Below, one piece after another: positions 15,453-24,042 of a DNA stretch of 64,000 nucleotides. The number at the start of each line of letters is the position of its first letter. Position 1 is the first letter of the stretch. The stretch covers positions 1-64,000 of the forward strand of contig DATKAE010000130.1 in assembly GCA_035498405.1 (NCBI GenBank). The letters run 5' to 3'. The stretch is from DATBFU01 sp035498405. Its GTDB lineage: Bacteria; Acidobacteriota; Thermoanaerobaculia; UBA5066; Gp7-AA6. The notes under the pieces are model-generated. The model was not told the DNA's origin, searched no databases, and saw nothing but the letters and a program-made list of their open reading frames with translations. The position numbers and the translations under genes are program-made.

Positions 15453-16431
15453 AATCGAGGAACATCCCCGCGCCGGTCTTCGTCGCCTTGTCGTAGATGT
15501 GGCGCGCCGAGGCAACGTCCTCGACGGCGAGGCCGAGCGACTTGAAGAGCGTAATCTCCTCCGAGCACCGGCGTCCGGGCGTCTTGCCGATCAGGACCTC
15601 GCCGATCTCGCCGACGATGTGGCCTTCGACGACCGCGCCCTCCGCCTTCGCGATCAGGAAGTCGCCGGCTTCGTTCAGGACCGACTCGCGGCGGTCGGCG
15701 TAGAGCCGCGCGCGCGCCACGGCGGCGGTGTCGAGCTCCCGGGCCGCCGGAATGCTCGAGCCGACGGCGTTCACATGCGCGCCGGGGGCGATCCAGTCGC
15801 CGGCCAGAATCGGCTCCCGGGCGGAGGTGGTGGTGCAGATGAGGTCCGCCCCGAGCACCGCCTCCCGGGGACTCGCGACCGCCTCGATGGCGATCCCCTG
15901 TCTTTTCGACTCGCGCCGGGCGAAGGCCTGCGCGCTCTCCAGCCGGCGGCTCGCGACCCGCACGCGCCGAATCCGGCGGACGCCGCGCATCGCCTCCAGG
16001 TGCGTGCGCGCCTGAACGCCCGCGCCGAGGATCGCAAGATCGCCCGCTTCCTCGCGCGCCAACGCCCGGGTCGCGACGGCGCTGACGGCCGCGGTGCGAA
16101 TGGCCGTGATGGAGGTCGCGTCGATGACCGCAAGCAGGCGCCCGTGCTCGGCCTCGAAGAGGAGGACCGCTCCCTGGTGCGTGTCGATCGGCGTGCCCTC
16201 GTTTCCGGGAAAGAACGTGATCGCCTTCAGGCCGAGCACCTGCTCGGGCAGGAGGGCTCCCGGCATCAGGCCGAGACCGCCGACCCGGCCCGGCAGCCAC
16301 AGGATCGAGCGCAGCGGCAAGATCGTCTCGCCGCGCGCGAGCTCGGCCATCGTCGAGGCCATCACTTCGATGCACTCGTTCATGGGGAGAAGCTTCGGGA
16401 CTTCGGCCTGAGTCACCAGAAGGGTCTTCAT
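15424..16431 (-). CDS. Ornithine cyclodeaminase/mu-crystallin family protein (EutC-like)
   Basis: A 335-residue NAD(P)-dependent enzyme of the ornithine cyclodeaminase/alanine dehydrogenase family. It shows GLKAITFFPGNEGTPIDTHQG in the substrate domain, SITAIRTAAVSAVATR, and the dinucleotide fold LAILGAGVQARTHLEA (about residue 131). ADLICTTTS and HVNAVGSS follow as in the family. The reaction could be cyclodeamination or imino-acid reduction. It lies ten bases downstream of the ABC permease gene on the same strand and overlaps the dehydratase gene, so all four genes may form one operon. An EutC-like role in ectoine breakdown is possible but not proven. Confidence 0.82.
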   Translation of the reverse strand: MKTLLVTQAEVPKLLPMNECIEVMASTMAELARGETILPLRSILWLPGRVGGLGLMPGALLPEQVLGLKAITFFPGNEGTPIDTHQGAVLLFEAEHGRLLAVIDATSITAIRTAAVSAVATRALAREEAGDLAILGAGVQARTHLEAMRGVRRIRRVRVASRRLESAQAFARRESKRQGIAIEAVASPREAVLGADLICTTTSAREPILAGDWIAPGAHVNAVGSSIPAARELDTAAVARARLYADRRESVLNEAGDFLIAKAEGAVVEGHIVGEIGEVLIGKTPGRRCSEEITLFKSLGLAVEDVASARHIYDKATKTGAGMFLDFGGKRDEGD

Positions 16432-16440
16432 TCGCGCCCC

Positions 16441-17481
16441 CTATTGCCAGCGGAAGATCTTCAATGCGATCGCGAAGGTGACGAGCCCCCACGCGGCCAG
16501 AAGCAGCAGTTGCCCCGTGATCGCGGGCAGGCCCTTGCCTTCGAGCATGACCGCGCGCAGGGCGTCGTTTAAGGCCGTCAACGGCAGGGCCTGGATCAGA
16601 GGCTGGGCCGCCTTCGGGAAGCGCTCCGCGGAAAAGAACACTCCGGACAGGAGCCACATGGGAACCATCACGAAGTTCATGAGGCCGCTCGCCGCCTCGA
16701 GCGTCTGGGCACGCGCCGCGACCAGCAAACCCAGTCCGGCGAAGGACAGGGAGCCGAGCAGCGCGGTCAGGAGCAACAGCATCAGGGAGCCGCGGATGGG
16801 GACGCCGAAGGCGAGAACACCGAACAGGAGGATCACGGCGATCTCGAGCACCAGAAAGACGAAGCGGGAGAAGATCTGGGCCAGGAGGTACTCGGATTTG
16901 CGCATCGGGGTCGCGGTCATCAGCTTCAGCGTCTTCTTCAAGCGCGCGTTGACGATTCCGAAGCCAATGCCCCAGATGCCCGTGCCCATCAGGTTGAGTC
17001 CGAGGATGCCCGGCAGCAGAAAGTCGATGTAGCGCGACCCTTTCTCGTGCATCGGAACTTCGCGCCGCTCAACGGGATCCTTCCGGCCGGCGGCGCGCTG
17101 GATCGCGTCGTCCACTTCCAGTCGGGCCAGGCGCGCGTCCGGGCGCGTCGGGTCGAAGTGGTAGACGAGGGGTTCGCGGTTCTCGATCAAGAGCGCGATC
17201 TTGCCGGTCCGGAGGGCCCGAAGTCCCTCCTCGAGAGTGGCGAAGGGAACGGTCTTCAAGGCCGAGGACGTGAGAGGCGCTCCGCCGAGCTGGCGCAAGC
17301 CCGCCTCGCCGGCGACCCCGATGGGGAGCCTCTCGGGCGCATGATCGCGGAACGCGAAGCCCAGCACCAGGGCCATGATCACGGGAAAGGCGAAGACCCA
17401 GAAGACCGCCTCGGGCTCCCGGATGAACTCGAGCACGCGTGCCCGGGTCAGGGCGTAGAGGGGCGGGCGGCGGCTACTCAT
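16441..17481 (-). CDS. ABC-2 type transporter permease
   Basis: A 346-residue membrane subunit with a helix at about 22-45, a large hydrophilic extracytoplasmic region (about 50-160), and five helices between residues 160 and 345. This matches the one-plus-five topology of ABC-2 (YhgE/Pip-like, NodJ/DrrB group) permeases that export drugs, lipids or polysaccharides. The gene overlaps the ATPase gene by eight bases. The substrate cannot be read from the sequence. Confidence 0.85.
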   Translation of the reverse strand: MSSRRPPLYALTRARVLEFIREPEAVFWVFAFPVIMALVLGFAFRDHAPERLPIGVAGEAGLRQLGGAPLTSSALKTVPFATLEEGLRALRTGKIALLIENREPLVYHFDPTRPDARLARLEVDDAIQRAAGRKDPVERREVPMHEKGSRYIDFLLPGILGLNLMGTGIWGIGFGIVNARLKKTLKLMTATPMRKSEYLLAQIFSRFVFLVLEIAVILLFGVLAFGVPIRGSLMLLLLTALLGSLSFAGLGLLVAARAQTLEAASGLMNFVMVPMWLLSGVFFSAERFPKAAQPLIQALPLTALNDALRAVMLEGKGLPAITGQLLLLAAWGLVTFAIALKIFRWQ

Positions 17482-18433
17482 CGCGAAGCTCCCGGCCGGT
17501 CAGGGAGATGAAGACATCCTCCAGGGTCGCGCGGTGCGTCGAGAGGGAGAGGAGTCTCGAGCCGCCTCGGTCGAGGCGCGAGAGCAGGGCCGGCACGGCG
17601 TCGACCAGCGCTGCCACGCTCACGAACCAGCGGTCATCGCGCCGTCGGCAGTCGCGGACCCCGGGAAGAGCCTTCAGGTCCTCGGCGGAGAGTGCCGGCT
17701 CCGACGCGAACTCCACGATGTGCGGCGCGCGGAGCCCGGCGACCAGCTCCGCCGGCGACCCCTGCGCGATGATCTTGCCGTGGTCCACGACCGCGACGCG
17801 GTCGCAGAGCCGTTCCGCCTCTTCCATGTAATGCGTCGTCAGAAGCACGGTGCGCCCCGCGGCGCGGAAGCTCTCCATCTTGTCCCAGAGCTGGTGGCGG
17901 CTCTGGGGATCGAGCCCCGTCGTGGGCTCGTCGAGGAAGAGGATTTCGGGATCCCCGGCGAGCGCGCAGGCCACTGCCAGACGCTGCCGCTGACCCCCGG
18001 AGAGCTTGCCCACGCGCGCGTCGCGCTTTTCCTCGAGCGAGAGGTCGGCCAGTAATTGTTCCGGTTCGCGCCCCCTGGGATAGAGCGAGCGAAAGAGGTC
18101 GAGGGTCTCGAAGACCGTCAACTTGTCGGAGAAGCGAGTCTCCTGAAGCGAAATACCCAGGCGGCCCCGCAGCTCGCGCTCATGAGTGCCCCACCGCCGC
18201 CCGAGAACGCGGACATCTCCCGCGTCGGGCGCCGTCAAGCCCTCGAGGATCTCGATCGTGGTCGTCTTACCGGCCCCGTTGGGGCCGAGCAGACCAAAGC
18301 ACTCGCCGTAGCGAACCTCCAGGTCGAGACCGTCCACGGCGCGGACCTCGCCATAGAACTTGGCCAGGCCGTGGCAGAGGATTGCCGCGGTCGCGGTCTC
18401 GCTCCGGCCAGGAGAAGAATTCGCGGTTCCCAT
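17474..18433 (-). CDS. ABC transporter ATP-binding protein (DrrA/CcmA type)
   Basis: A 319-residue ATPase. It has Walker A GPNGAGKTTT (about residue 53), Q-loop SLQETRF, signature LSGGQRQRLAVA, Walker B LFLDEPTTGLDP and switch His in LLTTHYMEEAE. The C-terminal 80 residues form the extra domain seen in DrrA-like exporters. It drives the ABC-2 permease encoded directly downstream. The start ATG 18433 lies 11 bases from TAAACT on the minus strand, which overlaps the -10 of the divergent ogt gene. Confidence 0.92.
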   Translation of the reverse strand: MGTANSSPGRSETATAAILCHGLAKFYGEVRAVDGLDLEVRYGECFGLLGPNGAGKTTTIEILEGLTAPDAGDVRVLGRRWGTHERELRGRLGISLQETRFSDKLTVFETLDLFRSLYPRGREPEQLLADLSLEEKRDARVGKLSGGQRQRLAVACALAGDPEILFLDEPTTGLDPQSRHQLWDKMESFRAAGRTVLLTTHYMEEAERLCDRVAVVDHGKIIAQGSPAELVAGLRAPHIVEFASEPALSAEDLKALPGVRDCRRRDDRWFVSVAALVDAVPALLSRLDRGGSRLLSLSTHRATLEDVFISLTGRELRDE

Positions 18434-18444
18434 GTGAAGGGGAG

Positions 18445-18454
18445 AGTTTAGACT
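18445..18454. promoter_or_regulatory. Overlapping divergent -10 boxes (ABC operon and ogt)
   Basis: The ten bases AGTTTAGACT contain TAGACT on the plus strand (14 bases before the ogt ATG) and TAAACT on the minus strand (11 bases before the ABC ATPase ATG). The two genes are only 35 bases apart, so the promoters must share this core. Inferred from position. Confidence 0.4.
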
Positions 18455-18468
18455 CGGATGCGAGCGTG

Positions 18469-18993
18469 ATGTACGGCTGTCGGTTTCGCACGCCGTTGGG
18501 CGAGATGGTGACCGTCATCGACCCGACGGGAGCGGTCGCTCGGCTGGAATTCGCGAGGGGCCGGCGAGAGGAGCCCGACCTTCCGGCCGTCGATGGCACT
18601 CGCTGCGCCGAGGTCATGCGACAACTGCAGGAGTACTTCGACGGCACGAGGCGCGAGTTCGACCTCGGGTTGAACCCGGAAGGGACCGCGTTCCAGCGAG
18701 CCGTCTGGAGGGAGCTCGTCCGGGTTCCCTACGGCTCCCGCGTCACCTACGGACAGCTGGCCCGGCAGATCGGTCGCCCGGCCGCCGTGCGGGCCGTGGG
18801 GGCCGCCAACGGCGCCAATCCCATCGCGATCGTCATTCCTTGCCATCGCGTGGTCGGGAGCGACGGTTCGCTGACGGGCTACGGCGGGGGGCTGCCGCTC
18901 AAGCAGTGGCTACTCGATCACGAGGCGGGCTTGCGCCGGCTTCCGTTGTCCGGCGTGGGTCCGGAGCGCCGGGAACTCCCGCGTTGTCGCTAG
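18469..18993 (+). CDS. ogt: Methylated-DNA--protein-cysteine methyltransferase
   Basis: The 174-residue protein repairs O6-alkylguanine by irreversible transfer to its own cysteine. The active-site motif IPCHRVVG is at about residues 121-128. The DNA-binding helix-turn-helix precedes it (TYGQLARQIGRPAAVRAVG), and GYGGGLPLKQWLLDHE closes the domain as in Ogt/MGMT. The degenerate N-terminal domain (residues 1-75) is short. The start ATG 18469 gives YGCRFRTPLGEM, the usual first strand. The basic tail after residue 150 is not conserved. It is divergent from the ABC exporter operon. A separate Ada-type zinc module is encoded at 59489. Confidence 0.92.
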   Translation: MYGCRFRTPLGEMVTVIDPTGAVARLEFARGRREEPDLPAVDGTRCAEVMRQLQEYFDGTRREFDLGLNPEGTAFQRAVWRELVRVPYGSRVTYGQLARQIGRPAAVRAVGAANGANPIAIVIPCHRVVGSDGSLTGYGGGLPLKQWLLDHEAGLRRLPLSGVGPERRELPRCR

Positions 18994-19027
18994 ATTCGGG
19001 TCCTGTCGCTGATCTCCAAATGATCGG

Positions 19028-19705
19028 CTACTGGGGAACCACGATTCCCTCGAACCCGGCCCCTTCGAGCTCCTGCAGCACGGCCTCGGCCTCCCCGCGT
19101 GTCGGGAAGGGGCCGACCTTCACGCGCGAGAGCCCGCGGTAGGGCTCCAGGTACGCTTGCCGCCCCGCCGCTCGGGCGCGCTCGGCCTGCCGCTGCGCGT
19201 GACCGGGTTCCGCGAACGAGCCGATCTGCACTGCCCAGAGTCCCGTCGCCGAAACCGTCGGCGGGGCCAGGGCCGCCTGCACGATCTCGATCCGGACCGG
19301 CGCCACTCCCGGCCCGATCACGTCCAAGCGCCGGGCGGCCTCCTGCGACAGGTCGAGAATCCGTCCCTTCAGGAAAGGCCCCCGGTCATTGATTCGGACG
19401 CGAACCCGTTTGCCGTTGTCCCGGTTGGTGACCTCGACGACGGTCCCGAGCGGCAGCTCGCGGTGCGCGGCCGTCAGCTGACTCGAGTCATAGATCTCGC
19501 CGGACGCGGTGGGTTTTCCCTCGAAGCCGTCGGCCCCGCCGTACCAGGAAGCCATGCCCTCCTCGGACCAGCCCGGAGCCGGAGACGGCGCGGTTCCGGG
19601 GGCCGGGATTCCCGAAGGGCCGGGCGCCGGAGGAGGATGGGTCGTCGCGCAGGCCGAGGCCAGAGCGGCCAAGAGAAGCGGAGTCCAGAGACGGGCTCGC
19701 CTCAA
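19028..19705 (-). CDS. rlpA: RlpA-like septal ring lytic transglycosylase lipoprotein
   Basis: A 225-residue protein with a short hydrophobic N-terminus ending LAALASAC, which looks like a slightly non-canonical lipobox, then a Pro-rich linker. The double-psi beta-barrel spans about 60-140 (GMASWYGG, LPLGTVVEVTN, INDRGP, LDLSQEAAR). A C-terminal SPOR domain (about 150-225, VQIGSFAEPGHA, VKVGPF) binds denuded septal glycan. RlpA cleaves glycan without stem peptides at division sites. The start is TTG 19705 in a TTGA overlap with the purB stop. The open frame upstream belongs to purB. Confidence 0.85.
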   Translation of the reverse strand: MRRARLWTPLLLAALASACATTHPPPAPGPSGIPAPGTAPSPAPGWSEEGMASWYGGADGFEGKPTASGEIYDSSQLTAAHRELPLGTVVEVTNRDNGKRVRVRINDRGPFLKGRILDLSQEAARRLDVIGPGVAPVRIEIVQAALAPPTVSATGLWAVQIGSFAEPGHAQRQAERARAAGRQAYLEPYRGLSRVKVGPFPTRGEAEAVLQELEGAGFEGIVVPQ

Positions 19706-21132
19706 ACGCGAACCGGCGGGGCCTCGATCTCCGGCACGCCGGCCAGAGCCGGGTCGAGCTCTTGCCGGACGAACTCCTCGACCTGCTCCGCGCAACGCCC
19801 CACGAGCCTCTCGGGCTGGGCCGCGGCCTCGAGTTGCTCGCGCGACAGGCCGAAGGTCGGGTCGGCCGCGAGCCTCCCGAGCAAGTCCGGCATCCCTCCC
19901 TCCCGGTGCATCCGGTCCGCCGAGGCACGGGCGTGGACCCGCAGCTTTTCGTGAAGCTCCTGACGGTCTCCGCCCCGCCGAACGGCCTCCATGAGGAGGT
20001 TCTCGGTGGCGAGGAACGGCGCTTGTTCGGCGAGGCGGCGCTGGGAGATCTCGCGGTGCACAACCAAGCCTCCGACGACGTTCTCGAGCAGGATCAGAAT
20101 GGCGTCGGAGGCCAGGAACGCCTCGGGGACGGCGATGCGCTTGTTGGCGGAGTCATCGAGGCTTCGCTCGAGCCACTGGGTCGAGGCCGTCATGGCCGTG
20201 TCGAAGGAGAGCGCGATCACGTGCCGAGCGAGCGCGCAGATGCGCTCGGCGCGCATGGGGTTGCGCTTGTAGGGCATCGCCGAGGAGCCCACCTGGCCGG
20301 TCTCGAAAGGTTCCTCGAGCTCGCCGTCGTGCTGCAGCAGCCGAAGGTCGGTGCCGATCTTGTGGACCGATTGCGCCAGCCCCGACAGGGCGCGCACCAC
20401 GAGGTCGTCCTGTTTGCGCGAGTAGGTCTGTCCGGTGACCAGCTGGCGCTTGGCGAACCCCGCGCGGCGCGCCAGCGCGGCGTCGAGCTCCTCGACCTTC
20501 CCCGAGTCGCCGCCGAAGAGCTGCAAGAAGGAAGCCTGGCTGCCCGTGGCGCCTTTGGCTCCGAGGAAGCGCAGTCCGCCGCGCGCGGCGCGCAAGGACT
20601 CGAGGTCCATGAGGAGGTCGGAAGCCCAGAGCGCGGCGCGCTTGCCGACCGTGGTCGGCTGCGCCGGCTGGTAGTGCGTGTAGGCCAGGGTCGGCAGGTC
20701 CCGGTGCGCCAGCGCGAAGTCGCGCAGTCGGCGCAGGACCGAGACCAGCCGTCGCTCCGCCAGGGACAGCGCGTCGCGCATCTGGAGAAGGTCGGCGTTG
20801 TCGGAGACGTACGCCGAGGTGGCGCCCCAATGGATGATTCCCGCCGCGGCGGGCGCGGCGGTGCCGAAGACGCGCACGTGCGCCATCACGTCGTGCCGGG
20901 TCCGCTCCTCTTCGCGCGCCGCGGCGTCGAAGTCGATGTGGGAGAGGTGTTCGCGCATCTGCGACAGGGCGAGATCAGAGATGGGCAGGCCGAGCCGCCG
21001 CTCCTCCTCGGCCAACCAGAGCCACAGATGCCTCCAGGTCTCGAACTTGAATTGGGGAGAGAAGATCCGCGACATCTCGGCCGACGCATAGCGATCGGCC
21101 AGCGGGTTTCCGGCCCGGTCAGTCCTGCTCAC
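19702..21132 (-). CDS. purB: Adenylosuccinate lyase
   Basis: PurB acts twice in purine synthesis, releasing fumarate from SAICAR and from adenylosuccinate. The 476-residue length and the block MSRIFSPQFKFETWRHLWLWLA near the N-terminus fit the eukaryote-like branch. TSAYVSDNADL and THYQPAQPTTVGKRA carry catalytic residues, and GSSAMPYKRNP is the superfamily signature loop. The gene overlaps the small zinc-ribbon gene by 14 bases at its start and rlpA by four at its end, so three genes are translated in tandem. Confidence 0.95.
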   Translation of the reverse strand: MSRTDRAGNPLADRYASAEMSRIFSPQFKFETWRHLWLWLAEEERRLGLPISDLALSQMREHLSHIDFDAAAREEERTRHDVMAHVRVFGTAAPAAAGIIHWGATSAYVSDNADLLQMRDALSLAERRLVSVLRRLRDFALAHRDLPTLAYTHYQPAQPTTVGKRAALWASDLLMDLESLRAARGGLRFLGAKGATGSQASFLQLFGGDSGKVEELDAALARRAGFAKRQLVTGQTYSRKQDDLVVRALSGLAQSVHKIGTDLRLLQHDGELEEPFETGQVGSSAMPYKRNPMRAERICALARHVIALSFDTAMTASTQWLERSLDDSANKRIAVPEAFLASDAILILLENVVGGLVVHREISQRRLAEQAPFLATENLLMEAVRRGGDRQELHEKLRVHARASADRMHREGGMPDLLGRLAADPTFGLSREQLEAAAQPERLVGRCAEQVEEFVRQELDPALAGVPEIEAPPVRV

Positions 21133-21328
21133 TGCCGGCGTCCTCGCCTCGGAGGAACTGCGAGGGTTCGTCGTTGCCGCAAACCAGGCACTGCGCCTCG
21201 GTAATCCGGCCGGCCTCCATCTCGAAGACGTAGCTCGGCGTGGTGCAGTTTTTACAGATCAGGTAGTCGACCTCGCGGTCTTCCGCGGGAGTGGGTTTCT
21301 TGGGTCGGGTCGGTTCCACTTCAATCAT
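21119..21328 (-). CDS. Small zinc-ribbon protein
   Basis: A 69-residue protein with two cysteine pairs, CKNC at about 28 and CLVC about 22 residues later, spaced as in a zinc ribbon. The first 20 residues are Pro- and charge-rich. I do not recognise a named family. It is the first gene of a minus-strand run with purB and rlpA and overlaps purB by 14 bases. A second small zinc ribbon of similar size is encoded at 35643. Both might bind nucleic acid or assist another protein, but nothing in the sequence decides this. Confidence 0.6.
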   Translation of the reverse strand: MIEVEPTRPKKPTPAEDREVDYLICKNCTTPSYVFEMEAGRITEAQCLVCGNDEPSQFLRGEDAGSEQD

Positions 21329-21423
21329 TGTCGCATGGCGGCGGTCGGCCCGGGCTCCCCGAAGCCACGCCCGCTGCTCCGCTCGGACATCATCTGTCCC
21401 CCCGAAGGGCTCACCATGGTCCC

Positions 21424-22506
21424 GTGACCTCCTCGGGCCCGGCTCTGGCTCTGGCCGGAATGGCCGTTTTCGTCGCCATCGTTCTCGCGGCGCTGCTGTG
21501 GCGTTTCCGGAGCGCCTCCGCGCGCTTCGACCGAGTCCTCGCGGACATGGGTGCCGCGCGGCAGGCATCCGAGGCCCTGGACCGACACTTGGAGGAGCTT
21601 CGCCGAGCCGTCGAGGAGCGCGTGCAGGGTGTCGAGCGGAGCCTCGCGGACGGACAGAAGAGCCTGACGGAGCACCTGGGCAAGTCGGGGACCTTGTTGC
21701 AGGACGTCGGCGAGAAAATGGGGCGCATCTACGAGGCGTCGCGAAAAATCGAAAAGCTCGCCGGAGACGTGACGCGGCTCGAGGAGCTCTTGAAGCCGCC
21801 GAAGCTGCGCGGCACCTTGGGCGAGACCTTTCTCGAGCAGGCTCTGTCCCAGGTGCTGCCGCAACGGTGTTGGCGGATGCAATATGGGTTCGGAGACGCG
21901 GTGGTCGACGCGGCGATCTTCTTGGGAGATCGGGTCGTCGCCGTCGACAGCAAGTTTCCTCTCGAGAATTACCGGCGTTCGCGCGAGGCGGCCGACGAAG
22001 GGGAAAGGCGGCGGGCCTCGCGGGACTTCGCCGCCGACGTGCGCCGGCACGTGGATGCGATCCGCGCGAAGTACATCCGGCCCGAAGCCGGCACCTGCGA
22101 TTTCGCCCTGATGTACGTGCCGGCCGAGGCCGTCTACAGCGAGATTGCTGCGGACGGAGAGGAGCCGTCGCTGGCGGACTACGCCGTCGAGCGCCGGGTG
22201 ATCCCGGTTTCGCCGCGCCTGCTTTACGCCTATCTTTCGACGGTGGCGATCGGGATGCGCGGCATGGAGCTGCAGCACAGTGCGCAGGAGATCGGAGAGA
22301 AGCTTGCCGAGCTTGCGCGCCTGTGGGAGAAGGTCGAGGAGCCGTTTGCGAAGGTGGGCGCGCATCTCTCCAACACGCAGAAGCAATACGAGCTGGCCGC
22401 GCGGTCGCTCGACCGATTCGCGGCGCGCCTGGAGGGTGTGGCCGAAAGCGGGGAGGAGAAGCTCGATACGGAGGTTCCGGTTCGTCCTTCTTTGCCGCCG
22501 TCCTGA
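21424..22506 (+). CDS. rmuC: DNA recombination protein RmuC
   Basis: A 360-residue RmuC. An N-terminal membrane helix (about 5-25) is followed by a coiled coil (about 30-110), then the nuclease-like core: LRGTLGETFLEQAL, VVDAAIFLGDRVVAVDSKFPLENY, DFALMYVPAEAVY and SPRLLYAYLSTVAIG. RmuC limits inversion at short inverted repeats. The core DSKFP block carries the PD-(D/E)xK-like residues. The start is GTG 21424; the frame is open further upstream, but the membrane helix starts here. No neighbour shares its direction closely, so it is probably a single-gene unit. Confidence 0.9.
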   Translation: MTSSGPALALAGMAVFVAIVLAALLWRFRSASARFDRVLADMGAARQASEALDRHLEELRRAVEERVQGVERSLADGQKSLTEHLGKSGTLLQDVGEKMGRIYEASRKIEKLAGDVTRLEELLKPPKLRGTLGETFLEQALSQVLPQRCWRMQYGFGDAVVDAAIFLGDRVVAVDSKFPLENYRRSREAADEGERRRASRDFAADVRRHVDAIRAKYIRPEAGTCDFALMYVPAEAVYSEIAADGEEPSLADYAVERRVIPVSPRLLYAYLSTVAIGMRGMELQHSAQEIGEKLAELARLWEKVEEPFAKVGAHLSNTQKQYELAARSLDRFAARLEGVAESGEEKLDTEVPVRPSLPPS

Positions 22507-22627
22507 GTTCCTCCCCCCTCGGCTTTTCGCGTCTCAGCGGGACCCGCCCGCGGGTGCTGTCTCCGTGAGGCGGTTCTGCCTCCGCGGCAGCGAGGAGTCG
22601 GTGGGGGAGAGGGGAGCGTCACCCCTC

Positions 22628-22636
22628 TGGTAGAAT
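22628..22636 (+). promoter_or_regulatory. Extended -10 promoter of the arc operon
   Basis: TGG followed by TAGAAT fits an extended -10 element. It lies 19 bases before the arcA ATG and predicts a leader of about 12 bases. The 150-base gap before arcA also contains a CTGCC/GGCAG stem without a T-run, possibly the end of the rmuC transcript. Confidence 0.45.
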
Positions 22637-22655
22637 TTCGCGTTTTTCGCAGTCC

Positions 22656-23945
22656 ATGAGCCTTCACGTCAACTCCGAAATCGGCAAGCTGAAGACCGTC
22701 CTGGTGCACCTGCCGGGTCCGGAGATCGACCGCATGGTGCCCTCCATGATGGAGGAGCTGCTCTTCGACGACATCCTCTATGGCAGCCGCGCACGGGAGG
22801 AGCACCGCCGCTTCCAGCAGGTCCTCGGTTTCGTCGCCGACGAGGTGCTCGACGTCCAGCAGCTGCTCGAGGAGGTGCTGGCCGTGCCGGAACAGCGCGC
22901 CGCGATCATGGAGGACTTGGGCCGCACCCTGTCGTGGGGCCCCGACATGGACTACCGCCTGCGAGAGCTGACTCCCGAGGCGCTAGCGTCGGCTTTGGTC
23001 ACGGGGATCGAGCGGCCGGCGCAGGAGATGGCTCAATCGACGGGCGACCTCTACTACTTGCCGCCGGTGCCGAATTACTTCTTCCAGCGCGATCCACTCG
23101 TCGTCGTCGGCGACCGCGCCATCCGGGGATCGATGGCGACTCCGGCGAGACTGCGCGAACCGCTTCTCTCCGGCTACGTCATTCAGTTTCACCCGCGCTT
23201 CGAGACCGAGGGCGGACGGTTCTGGTTTCGAGAGTTCTCCGCGGACTACGGACGGGCGCAATCGTACGCTCGCATGCGGCCGACACTCGAAGGCGGCGAC
23301 ATCCTCGTCTTGCGCGACGACCTTCTCGCCATCGGCTATTCGGAGCGAACCGAGAAGACGACGATCGAAAGGTTGGCCGAGTCGTTCAAGGCTCAGAAGT
23401 CGCCGATCAAGCGCATCTTCGTCGTGGCCATCCCACCGGCCCGCTCCTACATGCACCTCGACACGGTATTCACCGTCCTCTCGCGCGACGAATGCCTCGT
23501 CTATGGACCGATGATCCTGCCCGACGGGGCCGAGGAGGCCGATGTCTACGAATGCGACCTGACCAAGCGCGAGATCACCTGGACGACGGAGAAGGACCTC
23601 CTCTCGGCGCTCAAGAGCCAGAAGATGGATCTGAAGCCCATCCGGTGCGGGGGAGACGATCCAATCGCCGAGCGGCGCGAGCAATGGACCGACGGCGCCA
23701 ATGCCTTCGCCATGGCGCCCGGAGCCCTCTTGATCTACGACCGAAACGAGCGGACGGCCGAGGAGCTGTCGCGAGCGGGCTATCGGGTCGTGGACGAGGC
23801 CGACCTCCTGCTCGGCAAGACGGACCTGCAGCTCTCCAAGAAGAAGAAGTACGTCATCCGGCTCGCCGCGCACGAGCTGTCGCGCGCGCGGGGCGGTCCC
23901 CGTTGCATGGCGATGCCGCTGTCGCGCGACGACGTCGGCCCTTGA
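22656..23945 (+). CDS. arcA: Arginine deiminase
   Basis: ArcA hydrolyses arginine to citrulline and ammonia, the first step of the arginine deiminase pathway. The 429 residues carry FQRDP (usually FTRDP), LEGGDILVL, the catalytic His in MHLDTVFTVLSRDE, and the nucleophile in GGPRCMAMPLSRD at the C-terminus. The length is slightly above the common 405-420. It is followed by carbamate kinase and ornithine carbamoyltransferase, so the full ATP-yielding pathway is present except for an obvious arginine/ornithine antiporter (arcD). Confidence 0.94.
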   Translation: MSLHVNSEIGKLKTVLVHLPGPEIDRMVPSMMEELLFDDILYGSRAREEHRRFQQVLGFVADEVLDVQQLLEEVLAVPEQRAAIMEDLGRTLSWGPDMDYRLRELTPEALASALVTGIERPAQEMAQSTGDLYYLPPVPNYFFQRDPLVVVGDRAIRGSMATPARLREPLLSGYVIQFHPRFETEGGRFWFREFSADYGRAQSYARMRPTLEGGDILVLRDDLLAIGYSERTEKTTIERLAESFKAQKSPIKRIFVVAIPPARSYMHLDTVFTVLSRDECLVYGPMILPDGAEEADVYECDLTKREITWTTEKDLLSALKSQKMDLKPIRCGGDDPIAERREQWTDGANAFAMAPGALLIYDRNERTAEELSRAGYRVVDEADLLLGKTDLQLSKKKKYVIRLAAHELSRARGGPRCMAMPLSRDDVGP

Positions 23946-24042
23946 CGCCGGAATCGCGGATTGTGAACCGAGCGCGGGTCGGACGGCGTCCAGGGGCCTC
24001 GCTCCGCGTCGCCCCCGAGACTCGACCTCGCCGTTTCGACCG

